Positions 49,930 to 58,172 of a DNA stretch of 64,000 nucleotides are shown one piece after another; the stretch's first letter is position 1, and every line of letters begins with the position of its first letter. Source of the DNA: Streptomyces sp. LUP47B (lineage in GTDB: Bacteria > Actinomycetota > Actinomycetes > Streptomycetales > Streptomycetaceae); NCBI RefSeq assembly GCF_001746295.1, contig NZ_MJAH01000006.1:718187-782186 (forward strand), given 5' to 3'. The translations under genes were made by a program, and so were the position numbers. The notes under the pieces were generated by a model. It saw only the letters and a program-made list of their open reading frames with translations. It had not been told where the DNA came from and did no database searches.

Positions 49930-50424
49930 TCACATACCGATCCGCGCCGCGATGACGCGGTGCCCCTGGTCGTTGGGGTGGACCGAGTCCGTCAGGTCGC
50001 CCGAACCCAGCCAGCCGGTGGTGTCGACGAAGGAGACCCGGGAGTCGCCACCGTCGACGGCCGCCTCGACCGCCGCCTGGGTCTGCGGGACGTACCGGCC
50101 GCGGAAAGTCTCCAATGCGAAGATCCACGCCTGTGGGTACGCAGCGCGGACCTTGCGCAGCAGGCTGGTGTACGCCGTCTGGAACTGCGCGGAGCTGACT
50201 CTGTGCCCCACGTCGTTAGTGCCGAGGTTGATGCCGACCGCGTTCGCCTGATAGCGGGAGAAGTCCCAGTCGGGGGTGGCCGCGTTCGGGTTGAGCTTGG
50301 TGAACTGCCGCTCCAGACCGACGCATCCGTCCCCCGCGGCGACCAGACAGGCGCCGCCCTGGGCGATCTGGGTGTGCTCGGCGCCGAGCCGTTCCCCGAT
50401 CAGCCAGCCGTGTGCGTTTCAACG
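49930..50424 (-). pseudogene. SGNH/GDSL hydrolase, 5' truncated
   Basis: About 163 codons of a secreted-lipase-like SGNH hydrolase remain: HGWLIGERLGAEHTQIAQGG, VGINLGTNDVGHR (block III with GTND), and SVHPNDQGHRVIAARIGM (block V with catalytic Asp-x-x-His equivalent). The N-terminal block with nucleophile serine is gone. An in-frame TGA lies immediately before the homologous stretch, followed upstream by two terminator hairpins and an IS element. It was truncated, probably by rearrangement. Confidence 0.75.
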
Positions 50425-50432
50425 CGTGAAGG

Positions 50433-50472
50433 CCGGCAGCACTGGCGACTGATCAGCCGCCAGTGCTGCCGG
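50433..50472. terminator. Terminator hairpin 1 of a tandem pair
   Basis: Perfect 15-bp arms (50433-50447 and 50458-50472) with a 10-nt loop. Confidence 0.7.
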
Positions 50473-50529
50473 TAGAGCATCGCCTGTCTGGTGGCACCGC
50501 GAACCCGAGAGGATGCGGTGCGCGACCAA

Positions 50530-50562
50530 CTGTGGCCGCGAGGAGTTCCCTCGCGGCCACAG
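50530..50562. terminator. Terminator hairpin 2 of a tandem pair
   Basis: Perfect 14-bp arms CTGTGGCCGCGAGG and CCTCGCGGCCACAG with a 5-nt loop. Confidence 0.7.
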
Positions 50563-50608
50563 TGCTACCCGGTGCCGCACTACTCCGTTGATGTGAGCAC
50601 CGGCTACT

Positions 50609-51481
50609 GAGCTGTTTCAGAGTGGCCACCGATGGGGTGACGGCGTCGAGGTCGCAACGCACGAGGCACCCGCGCCGTTGAGGGAGGTGTTCGAAGTCTC
50701 AACTCGTCAGCTCAGGTGCCTCGTTGATTCGCCATCCTGCCGTACTCGACCTCCCGCATGCGCTGGTCGAGTGGGTCACCATGCTCATCGTCACCCGCGA
50801 GGGTGACCGCCGCTGCAAGCTCCCTCCGCACCAGCGTGCGCTGGTCGCCCTGGTGTACCTGCGCAAGAACGACCCCCTGCCCCAAATCGCCGCCGCTTTC
50901 GGGATCTCTGTCGGTACCGCACACGCCTACACCACCGCGGTCATCGGCCTGCTCGCCGAGCGCGCCCCGGGACTGCTGAAGGTCTTGCGTGAGACCGACC
51001 CGGAGTACGTCCTGCTCGACGGAACCCTGGCGGAGTGCGACCGGGTCGGCGACAGCCGGGCCGACTACTCCGCCAAGCACCGCCTGCACGGAGTGAACCT
51101 GCAGCTGGTCACCGACCCGGCCGGCGCACTGCTGTGGATCTCGCCCGCACTGCCGGGCCGCACGCACGACCTGACCGCCGCCCGCACCCACCGGATCATC
51201 CGGATCTGCGAACGCCAAGGAGTCCCGGTCCTGGCCGACTGTGCCTACATCGGCGCAGGACCGTGGGTGACCACGCCACGGCGACGCCCGCCCAGAGGCG
51301 AACTGTCCCCCACGCAGCGGACCGTCAATCGAGCGCTGTCCCAGGCCCGCGCAGCGGTCGAGCGCGGCCCGGCACGACTCAAACGATGGCGGATCTTCCG
51401 CAAGGCGCGTTGCAGCCCGAATCGAATGACGTCAATCGCGGCAGCCGTTCTCACTCTGGAGCGGCAACGCTGAAAGAGCTC
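50609..51481 (+). mobile_element. IS5-type insertion sequence, apparently complete (about 873 bp)
   Basis: Imperfect terminal inverted repeats GAGCTGTTTCAG (50609-50620) and CTGAAAGAGCTC (51470-51481) match at 11 of 12 positions, with further matches inward (about 17 of 21). The triplet ACT directly flanks both ends and is a plausible target duplication. One intact transposase gene fills the element. Length and organisation fit the IS5 family with short target duplications. Confidence 0.75.
50724..51473 (+). CDS. IS5-family DDE transposase
   Basis: This 249-residue transposase has an N-terminal helix-turn-helix (LPQIAAAFGISVGTAHAYTT) and a DDE_Tnp_4-type catalytic core: first Asp in EYVLLDGTLAECDRV, second in PVLADCAYIGAG and Glu in RAAVERGPARLKRWRIF. 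The start is TTG 50724 behind AGGTG. The stop lies within the right inverted repeat. The frame is uninterrupted, so the element may be active. Confidence 0.88.
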   Translation: MIRHPAVLDLPHALVEWVTMLIVTREGDRRCKLPPHQRALVALVYLRKNDPLPQIAAAFGISVGTAHAYTTAVIGLLAERAPGLLKVLRETDPEYVLLDGTLAECDRVGDSRADYSAKHRLHGVNLQLVTDPAGALLWISPALPGRTHDLTAARTHRIIRICERQGVPVLADCAYIGAGPWVTTPRRRPPRGELSPTQRTVNRALSQARAAVERGPARLKRWRIFRKARCSPNRMTSIAAAVLTLERQR

Positions 51482-51538
51482 ACTGAAGACACCAGTGCGG
51501 TCCGGTTGAGAACTGAGTGGCCTGCCGAGCGAAACGTC

Positions 51539-51554
51539 GATTACTAAAGTAATC
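51539..51554. repeat. Perfect inverted repeat GATTACT-AA-AGTAATC
   Basis: Perfect 7-bp arms with a 2-bp centre lie between the IS and the truncated citrate synthase. It could be an old operator of the lost upstream sequence or a junction mark. Confidence 0.35.
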
Positions 51555-51653
51555 CGAAATCAAATTCGACCCCGAATCGACCCCGGCGCCCCAGCTGGAT
51601 CTACATCGTGGCCCTGACCTGGAGAAATATTACTGGACGAGAGTCAAGTCCTA

Positions 51654-52707
51654 CAACCGCCAGTACTCGGCTGTCGAACTCGCGCAGACCCGCGGCTTCG
51701 AGGACGTCTGGCATCTCCTGGTCCACGGCGAACTGCCGCACGCCGGACAGGCCGTGGTCTTCCGTGCCGAGACCGCGGCACTGCGGCGGCTGCCCGACGA
51801 GGTGCGGGCGGCGCTGCCCGCGATCGCGGCGGCGAGTGGGCGGTCCGGACCGTTGGCCGGCATGCGCACCGCGTTGTCGCTCCTCGGAGCGGCGAAAGGG
51901 TTCCGGCCGGTGTACGACATCGACCCGGAGGAGCGGCGACGGGACACCCTCGTGGCCGCTGCGGCCGTGCCGACGCTGCTCACCGCGTTGCACCGGCTGA
52001 GCAACGGGCTGGAGCCGGTGGAGCCGCGTGAGGATCTCTCGTACGCGGCGAACTACCTTTACATGTTGACGGGTTCTGAGCCGGAGCCTCAGCGGGCGCG
52101 GGCGGTCGAGCAGTACTTGATCTCAACCATTGATCACGGATTCAATGCATCAACCTTCACGGCGCGAGTCATCGCGTCGACGGGAGCGGATGCGGCCGCG
52201 TGCCTCGTTGGGGCTGTAGGGGCGTTGTCCGGGCCGCTGCACGGGGGTGCGCCCAGTCGGGCGCTGGACACCCTCGACGCGATCGGCACGCCCGAGCGCA
52301 TCGACTCCTGGATCCGTGAGCGGGTACTCTCCGGTGAGCGGATCATGGGCTTCGGTCACGCGATCTACCGCACGGAGGATCCGCGTTCCCGGATGCTCCG
52401 GGAGGTCGCCCAGCGGTTCGGCGGTCCCCGCGTGGACTTCGCTGTCGAGGTGGAACGCCAGGTCGAGGCGATCCTGGCGGAGCTCAAGCCGGGACGGGAG
52501 CTGCACACCAACGTCGAGTTCTACGCGGGCGTGGTCATGGAACTGTGCGGCCTGCCCCGCGAGATGTTCACGCCGACGTTCGCGGCGGCGCGGGTGGTGG
52601 GGTGGAGCGCCAACATCCTGGAGCAGGCGGCGGACTCGAAGATCATTCGACCGGTGGCGCGGTATGTGGGGCCGGGGGCGCCGGTGGCGGTGCCGCAAGC
52701 GGCCTGA
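51654..52707 (+). pseudogene. Citrate synthase-like protein, 5' truncated
   Basis: The frame encodes a citrate synthase fold from YNRQYSAVELAQTRGFEDVW onward: PLHGGAPSRAL with the first active-site His, GFGHAIYRTEDPR with the second, and NVEFYAG where the classical enzyme has Asp (Glu here, as in some citrate-synthase-like proteins). About 40 N-terminal residues usual in Streptomyces homologues are missing and replaced by unrelated codons back to a TAA at about 51551. No start with a leader precedes the homology; GTG 51754 is internal. It may be dead or make a shortened protein. Confidence 0.75.
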
Positions 52708-52716
52708 GGAACGCGA

Positions 52717-52746
52717 AGGTCCGGCACCGGGAATGGTGCCGGACCT
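52717..52746 (+). terminator. Terminator after citrate synthase
   Basis: Perfect 12-bp arms AGGTCCGGCACC and GGTGCCGGACCT with a 6-nt loop begin 10 bp past the stop. Confidence 0.8.
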
Positions 52747-52943
52747 GGTGGGCTACCGGTCAGTGTGGGCTGCCGGTTCTACCGATGCCGTCGCGGGATC
52801 CGGGACGGCGAAGCACGACGGTGAGGCGCAGGTCGTCCTTCCGGAGCCGATCTTTGCGGTGGCGGCGCCGCGTTGGTGCCGGAGCTTCCCTGAGGGGGGA
52901 CCGACAAGTGCGGTCATCTGCTCGATTTGGGCCATGACATCGC

Positions 52944-53183
52944 CTAGGTGTCGGGAATGTCGGCCTTGGCCCGCACGAGTGTCTCGCGCGTGATGACTAC
53001 GATGCGTTCGTAGTCGGCCCGTGCCGCGTCCGCGGGAAGCTGGGAGTCCAGAGAGCCGGTCGCGTCCGTGCCGATGACGGCGAAGTTCCCGTCGGCCAAC
53101 TCGAAGATGTCCGGGCACGTCGCGCCGGAGGTGCTGCCTCGTTCGCGCGGCGATGCGCCGAGGCGGCGAATGATCTGACTCAC
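52944..53183 (-). CDS. Small conserved Streptomyces protein of unknown function (79 aa)
   Basis: The start is GTG 53183 with GAGGG upstream. The protein reads SQIIRRLGASPRERGSTSGA then CPDIFELADGNFAVIGTDAT and ends VVITRETLVRAKADIPD. I recognise this as a common small streptomycete protein found near DUF6082 genes, without a known function. It starts 19 bp after the preceding small gene, suggesting a three-gene operon. Confidence 0.75.
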   Translation of the reverse strand: MSQIIRRLGASPRERGSTSGATCPDIFELADGNFAVIGTDATGSLDSQLPADAARADYERIVVITRETLVRAKADIPDT

Positions 53184-53202
53184 TGTTGTTTTCCCTCTGG
53201 TC

Positions 53203-53394
53203 TCACGAATGACGAGCAAGCGCACGGCGGTACGAGGCGAGGCGGCCCTGTGGGGTGCACGCGTCATCTGGCGACGTGGGCGGCGGTGGTGTGGGGCTGC
53301 CGTACGCGATCACGTGTGAGTCAACCCCGGCGGCTGAGTCAACCTCAGCGGCGCCTGGGACAACGGGATACTTGACCTGTTCGTTATGGGCCAT
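53203..53394 (-). CDS. Small protein of unknown function (63 aa)
   Basis: From ATG 53394 the frame encodes MAHNEQVKYPVVPGAAEVDS, a proline-rich middle (SPTPPPPTSPDD) and a basic tail RLASYRRALARHS. It lies between the DUF6082 gene and the 79-residue gene on the same strand, with small gaps. The leader is weak (GGAAA). No family is recognised. Confidence 0.5.
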   Translation of the reverse strand: MAHNEQVKYPVVPGAAEVDSAAGVDSHVIAYGSPTPPPPTSPDDACTPQGRLASYRRALARHS

Positions 53395-53431
53395 GGGTGT
53401 GATTTCCACAGACGGTGGCTCGAGAGTTTTG

Positions 53432-53986
53432 CTATGCGCCAGGCGGCTCGCCGACCACCCACCACTCGTCTGTGTCCGAATCCTCCAGCTGCTGGAGCAG
53501 ATCGTCCACCAATTTGCCCAGTTCTGCCTCGTCGGTGTCCGCAAGGCTCGCCCGCTGCTGCTGGGTGGCGTACCAGTACTCCCTGACGATCGGGTTCTGG
53601 AAGATTCCGCGGACGTGCTTGAAGAACTCCTCCTTGGACAGGTTGCCGATGCGGTAGTAGAAGAGCAGGTTCGTGTACAAGGCGTTGGCGAACAGGTACT
53701 GGCGGCGCTGCTTGGCGGACACCGGCGCCTCGTAGAGATCCAGGACCTCGGCCAACTCGGGATCGTCTATGGCCTTGCTGAGCAGTTCCCAGTGCTGGTG
53801 CTGTTGACTTGCAAGGTCGGCGTGCTGATGGGAACGGGCGACCTCTTCCAGTTGGTCCAGACGCGCATGGAGCGACCGCATCCTGTGTTGCTGCGCTGCG
53901 AGGGAGGCGACGGCACCCGCCACAGCGCCGACGCCGACCGCGGCAGCCGTGCGCAGGCCTCGCGTCCAAAAGCTCTGTGTGACCAT
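53432..53986 (-). CDS. DUF6082 family protein
   Basis: This 184-residue protein has one N-terminal transmembrane helix (TRGLRTAAAVGVGAVAGAVA), a coiled segment, and the DUF6082 core HWELLSKAIDDPELAEVLDL then FANALYTNLLFYYRIGNLSK, EEFFKHVRGIFQNPIVREYW. The family is common in Streptomyces in many copies, usually near XRE/DUF397-type genes, and its role is unknown. It heads a small operon with two short downstream genes. Confidence 0.85.
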   Translation of the reverse strand: MVTQSFWTRGLRTAAAVGVGAVAGAVASLAAQQHRMRSLHARLDQLEEVARSHQHADLASQQHQHWELLSKAIDDPELAEVLDLYEAPVSAKQRRQYLFANALYTNLLFYYRIGNLSKEEFFKHVRGIFQNPIVREYWYATQQQRASLADTDEAELGKLVDDLLQQLEDSDTDEWWVVGEPPGA

Positions 53987-54308
53987 GTCAACCCCCGATT
54001 CAAACGGCCGTCCGCCGGTCGTCGGGGTGCGGGTCGACTGATGGGGACCGGCGAGCGGTGGGCGGCGCTTGCCGTCTCCCAGGGTGCCGAGCGGCTCTGA
54101 TCGGCGGGGGAGGCGGAGAGGAGGCGCACGGAGGGAAGTGAGGGTCGCACGAACCGGCGCCTTCCCCAACGTCTGCCCCGCAAGTGCTGCTAACAATCGT
54201 TCACTTCGCGGTGATTCTTCCGGCTCGTATCCTGGTCCGGCATTCAAACCCCGTACGTGCGCCGGGCCCGCGATCCGGCGCACGCGGCAGCGCGAAAGAG
54301 GTCGCACG

Positions 54309-55397
54309 TTGAGTCAGCCGAGCGGGAGCCACCGGCAGGTCCCGGTCGTCGTCCTTGCCGGATTCCTGGGTTCCGGCAAGACCACCCTCCTCAATCATCT
54401 CCTCCACCGCAGCGGCGGCAGCCGTATCGGAGCCATCGTCAACGACTTCGGTGCCATCGAGATCGACGCCATGGCCGTAGCCGGCGCGCTCGGCGACTCC
54501 ACCGTCTCCCTCGGGAACGGCTGCCTGTGCTGCGCCGTCGACGTCAGCGAGCTCGACAGCTATCTCGCGCGGCTCGCCCATCCCGACACCGGCATCGACG
54601 TCATCGTCATCGAGGCCAGCGGGCTCGCCGAGCCGCAGGAACTCGTCCGCATGGTGCTCGCCAGCGAACAACCCGGAATCGTCTACGGCGGTCTCGTCGA
54701 GGTCGTCGACGCCGCCGAGTTCGACGACACCCGCGCCCGGCATCCCGAGATCGACCGGCATCTCGCCCTCGCCGACCTCGTCGTCGTCAACAAGCTCGAC
54801 CGGGTGGCCGACGCCGAACACGTCCTCGCTCTGGTGCAGCGGCTCATCGACCGCGCGGCTGTCGTTACCGCCACCTACGGTCGCATCGACCCAGAGTTCC
54901 TCTTCGACTGCCGGCCCGCCGAGGAGCGCATCGGACAGCTCTCCTTCGACGACCTGCATGACGACCATGGCCACGGTGACGATCACGCCGGACATCTGCA
55001 CTCCGGCTACGACAGCCTCTCCTTCGCCTCCGAGGAACCCCTTGACCCCCGCCGGCTGATGACGTTCCTCGACAGCCGCCCCGAGGGCCTCTACCGGATC
55101 AAGGGGTACGTCGACTTCGGGCCGTACGACGTCCGCAACCGTTACGCCGTCCATGCCGTGGGGCGCTTCCTGCGCTTCTACCCGGAGGCCTGGGCGCCGG
55201 GTGACGCCCGCCTCTCCCAGCTCGTCCTCATCGGCTCCGGCATCGACGCTCCCGCCCTCGGCAAGGAGCTGGAGGCGTGCAAGGCGGACAAGGGCACTCC
55301 ACACGCAGACGGGAACGCCCCGCACGCCGACGAGGCCGGCATGTGGGGCGTCCTTCGCTACGTACAGGATCCCGACGAGCAGGACCCCGGCTTCTAG
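54309..55397 (+). CDS. CobW/COG0523 (G3E) GTPase, putative zinc metallochaperone
   Basis: This 362-residue GTPase has the P-loop GFLGSGKT at residues 18-25, the metal-binding CxCC motif Cys72-Leu-Cys74-Cys75, ASGLAEP, NKLD, and a His/Asp-rich linker (HDDHGHGDDHAGHLH) before the CobW C-terminal domain. The family loads zinc or cobalt into target proteins and is often induced by zinc limitation. TTG 54309 has AGAGGT upstream. It is convergent with parC, the stops overlapping by 4 bp. Confidence 0.9.
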   Translation: MSQPSGSHRQVPVVVLAGFLGSGKTTLLNHLLHRSGGSRIGAIVNDFGAIEIDAMAVAGALGDSTVSLGNGCLCCAVDVSELDSYLARLAHPDTGIDVIVIEASGLAEPQELVRMVLASEQPGIVYGGLVEVVDAAEFDDTRARHPEIDRHLALADLVVVNKLDRVADAEHVLALVQRLIDRAAVVTATYGRIDPEFLFDCRPAEERIGQLSFDDLHDDHGHGDDHAGHLHSGYDSLSFASEEPLDPRRLMTFLDSRPEGLYRIKGYVDFGPYDVRNRYAVHAVGRFLRFYPEAWAPGDARLSQLVLIGSGIDAPALGKELEACKADKGTPHADGNAPHADEAGMWGVLRYVQDPDEQDPGF

Positions 55398-57853
55398 ACC
55401 GGTCCCGCCACCACCGACACCGTCTTCGCCAGCGACACGCCCGAGCCGTCCCGGCGCGGGTCCATCTCCGGGAGGTCCGCCGGTGTGCCGTTCTTCTGCG
55501 CGGCGCGGGCCGGGACGGCGCCCGCCCAGGCCAGGGACAGGCAGTCCTCGCCCTTCAGGAACCGCTGGCAGCGCACACCGCCCGTGGCGCGGCCCTTGCG
55601 CGGGTACTGGTCGAACGGAGTCAGCTTGGCCGTCGTCTGGACCGAGTCGTCGAGCGTGCCGCGCGAGCCCGCGACCGTGAAGACGACCGCGTCCACCGCC
55701 GGATCCACCGCGGTGAAGGAGATGACCTTCGCGCCCTCGGTGAGCTTGATGCCCGCCATACCGCCCGCCGGGCGGCCCTGCGGACGGACCTGCGAGGCCT
55801 GATAGCGCAGGAGCTGGGCGTCGTCGGTGATGAACACGAGGTCCTCCTCGCCGGTGCGCAGTTCGATGCCGCCGACGATCCGGTCGCCCTCCTTGAGCGT
55901 GATGACCTCCAACTCGCCCTTGTTGGACGGGTAGTCGGGGACCACGCGCTTGACGACGCCCTGTTCGGTGCCGAGCGCCAGACCGGGGGAGGACTCGTCG
56001 AGCGTGGTCAGGCAGACCAGCGTCTCGTCGCCCTCCAGGGAGAGGAACTCCGACAGCGGGGCCCCGCCCGCGAGGTTGGGGGCCGCGGCGGTGTCCGGCA
56101 GCTGCGGAAGGTCGATGACGTTCAGCCGCAGCAGGCGGCCGGAGGAGGTGACCGCGCCGATCTCGCCGCGCGCGGTGGCCGGTACCGCCGAGACGATCAC
56201 GTCGTGCTTGCTGCGCCTGGCGTCGGCGTCCTGCGGGAACGGCTCGCCGTTCGACGTACGGGCCAGCAGACCCGTCGAGGACAGCAGTACCCGGCACGGG
56301 TCGTCAGCCACCTGAAGCGGCACGGCGGTCACGGGGGCCGTCGCTCCGGCCTCCAGCAGGACCGTACGCCGCTCGGTGCCGTACTTCTTGGCGACCGCGG
56401 CCAGTTCGGCGGAGACCAGCTTGCGCAGTTCGGCGTCCGAATCCAGGATCCGGGTCAGCTCCGCGATCTCGGCGTTGAGCCGTTCCTGCTCCGACTCCAG
56501 CTCGATGCGGTCGAACCGGGTCAGGCGTCGCAGGGGCGTGTCCAGGATGTACTGCGTCTGGATCTCGCTCAGCGAGAAGCGCTCGATCAGGCGCTCCTTG
56601 GCCTGCGCGGAGTTGTCGCTGGAGCGGATGATGCGGATGACCTCGTCGATGTCGACCAGGGCGGTGAGCAGGCCCTCGACCAGGTGCAGCCGGTCGCGCC
56701 GCTTGGTGCGCCGGAACTCGCTGCGGCGGCGCACCACTTCGAAGCGGTGGTCGAGATAGACCTCGAGGAGCTCCTTGAGGCCCAGGGTGAGGGGCTGACC
56801 GTCCACCAGCGCGACATTGTTGACGCCGAAGGACTCCTCCATCGGCGTCAGCTTGTAGAGCTGCTCCAGAACCGCCTCCGGCACGAAGCCGTTCTTGATC
56901 TCGATGACCAGACGCAGGCCGTGCGCGCGGTCGGTGAGGTCCTTGACGTCGGCGATGCCCTGGAGCTTCTTCGAGCCGACCAGGTCCTTGATCTTGGCGA
57001 TCACCTTCTCCGGGCCGACCGTGAAGGGCAGCTCGGTGACGACGAGGCCCTTGCGGCGGGCCGTCACCGTCTCGACGGCGACCGTCGCGCGGATCTTGAA
57101 GGTGCCGCGGCCCGTCTCGTAGGCGTCCCGGATGCCCGAGAGCCCGACGATCCGGCCGCCGGTGGGCAGATCGGGGCCCGGGACGTGCCGCATCAGGGCG
57201 TCCAGGTCCGCGTTCGGGTAGCGGATCAGGTGGCGGGCGGCCGCGATGACCTCGGCGAGGTTGTGCGGCGCCATGTTGGTGGCCATGCCGACCGCGATGC
57301 CAGAGGAGCCGTTCACCAGCAGGTTCGGGAAGGCGGCGGGCAGCGCGCCCGGCTCCTGCTCCTGGCCGTCGTAGTTGGGCGCGAAGTCGACCGTGTCCTC
57401 GTCGATGGACTCCGTCATCAGGCTCGCGGCCTCGGCGGCGCGGCACTCGGTGTACCGCATGGCGGCCGGCGGGTCGTCATTGCCCAGCGAACCGAAGTTG
57501 CCGTGGCCGTCGACCAGCGGGACGCTCATCGAGAAGGGCTGGGCCATGCGCACCAGGGCGTCGTAGATCGACGCGTCGCCGTGCGGGTGCAACTTACCCA
57601 TGACCTCGCCGACCACGCGGGCACACTTCACATAGCCGCGGTCGGGGCGCAGGCCCATCTCGTTCATCTGGTAGACGATGCGCCGGTGCACCGGCTTGAG
57701 GCCGTCGCGGGCGTCCGGGAGCGCGCGGGAGTAGATGACCGAGTACGCGTACTCGAGGTACGAGCCCTTCATCTCGTCCACGACGTCGATGTCGAGGATC
57801 CGCTCCTCGTACGAGTCGTCGGGCGGCGGGGTCTTCGTGCTGCGGCGGGCCAT
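55394..57853 (-). CDS. parC: DNA topoisomerase IV subunit A
   Basis: This 819-residue type IIA topoisomerase A subunit carries the breakage-reunion domain with active-site Tyr134 in AAMRYTECR, the HPHGDASIYD quinolone region, the coiled-coil tower and a C-terminal beta-pinwheel. It cuts and passes duplex DNA to unlink daughter chromosomes together with a ParE subunit not encoded here. The second gyrase-A-like protein of Streptomyces is generally called ParC, and I use that name; the pinwheel lacks a clear GyrA box. It is monocistronic by appearance. Confidence 0.9.
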   Translation of the reverse strand: MARRSTKTPPPDDSYEERILDIDVVDEMKGSYLEYAYSVIYSRALPDARDGLKPVHRRIVYQMNEMGLRPDRGYVKCARVVGEVMGKLHPHGDASIYDALVRMAQPFSMSVPLVDGHGNFGSLGNDDPPAAMRYTECRAAEAASLMTESIDEDTVDFAPNYDGQEQEPGALPAAFPNLLVNGSSGIAVGMATNMAPHNLAEVIAAARHLIRYPNADLDALMRHVPGPDLPTGGRIVGLSGIRDAYETGRGTFKIRATVAVETVTARRKGLVVTELPFTVGPEKVIAKIKDLVGSKKLQGIADVKDLTDRAHGLRLVIEIKNGFVPEAVLEQLYKLTPMEESFGVNNVALVDGQPLTLGLKELLEVYLDHRFEVVRRRSEFRRTKRRDRLHLVEGLLTALVDIDEVIRIIRSSDNSAQAKERLIERFSLSEIQTQYILDTPLRRLTRFDRIELESEQERLNAEIAELTRILDSDAELRKLVSAELAAVAKKYGTERRTVLLEAGATAPVTAVPLQVADDPCRVLLSSTGLLARTSNGEPFPQDADARRSKHDVIVSAVPATARGEIGAVTSSGRLLRLNVIDLPQLPDTAAAPNLAGGAPLSEFLSLEGDETLVCLTTLDESSPGLALGTEQGVVKRVVPDYPSNKGELEVITLKEGDRIVGGIELRTGEEDLVFITDDAQLLRYQASQVRPQGRPAGGMAGIKLTEGAKVISFTAVDPAVDAVVFTVAGSRGTLDDSVQTTAKLTPFDQYPRKGRATGGVRCQRFLKGEDCLSLAWAGAVPARAAQKNGTPADLPEMDPRRDGSGVSLAKTVSVVAGPV

Positions 57854-58172
57854 CGCTGCCGGCTCCTCTTTTCTGGTCGCTCGCCTACGGGTCGCTCACG
57901 GCCCTTTGGCTCACTCTTGCTGAAGCGTGAACGGGATCTGACGCGGACCATTGTGGACCGCGGCACTGACAGTCCGGGCCGGGACCCGGCTGGGGCGCCC
58001 GGCCCGGTGCCGGCACAGCGCCTCCCTCACGATTGCCCGCAGGCTACGCGATCCGCTGTGGGCGTACGCGCTCCGGGAACTTCGCCGAGGGTCCGCACGC
58101 TTGCATACAGTGGCAGGACCGGCAGGACAACCGCGGTTTTCCACGACCGCGACCGCGATCGAAGGGACGTAC
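57854..58172. other. Divergent promoter region between parC and the M16 peptidase gene
   Basis: No gene is supported here. Both divergent genes must have their promoters in it. I see no strong palindrome. Confidence 0.5.

Noticed and set aside
51754..52707. GTG 51754 as the genuine start of citrate synthase
   Set aside because: Homology clearly begins about 33 codons upstream in the same frame, so this GTG is internal to the family's conserved region.
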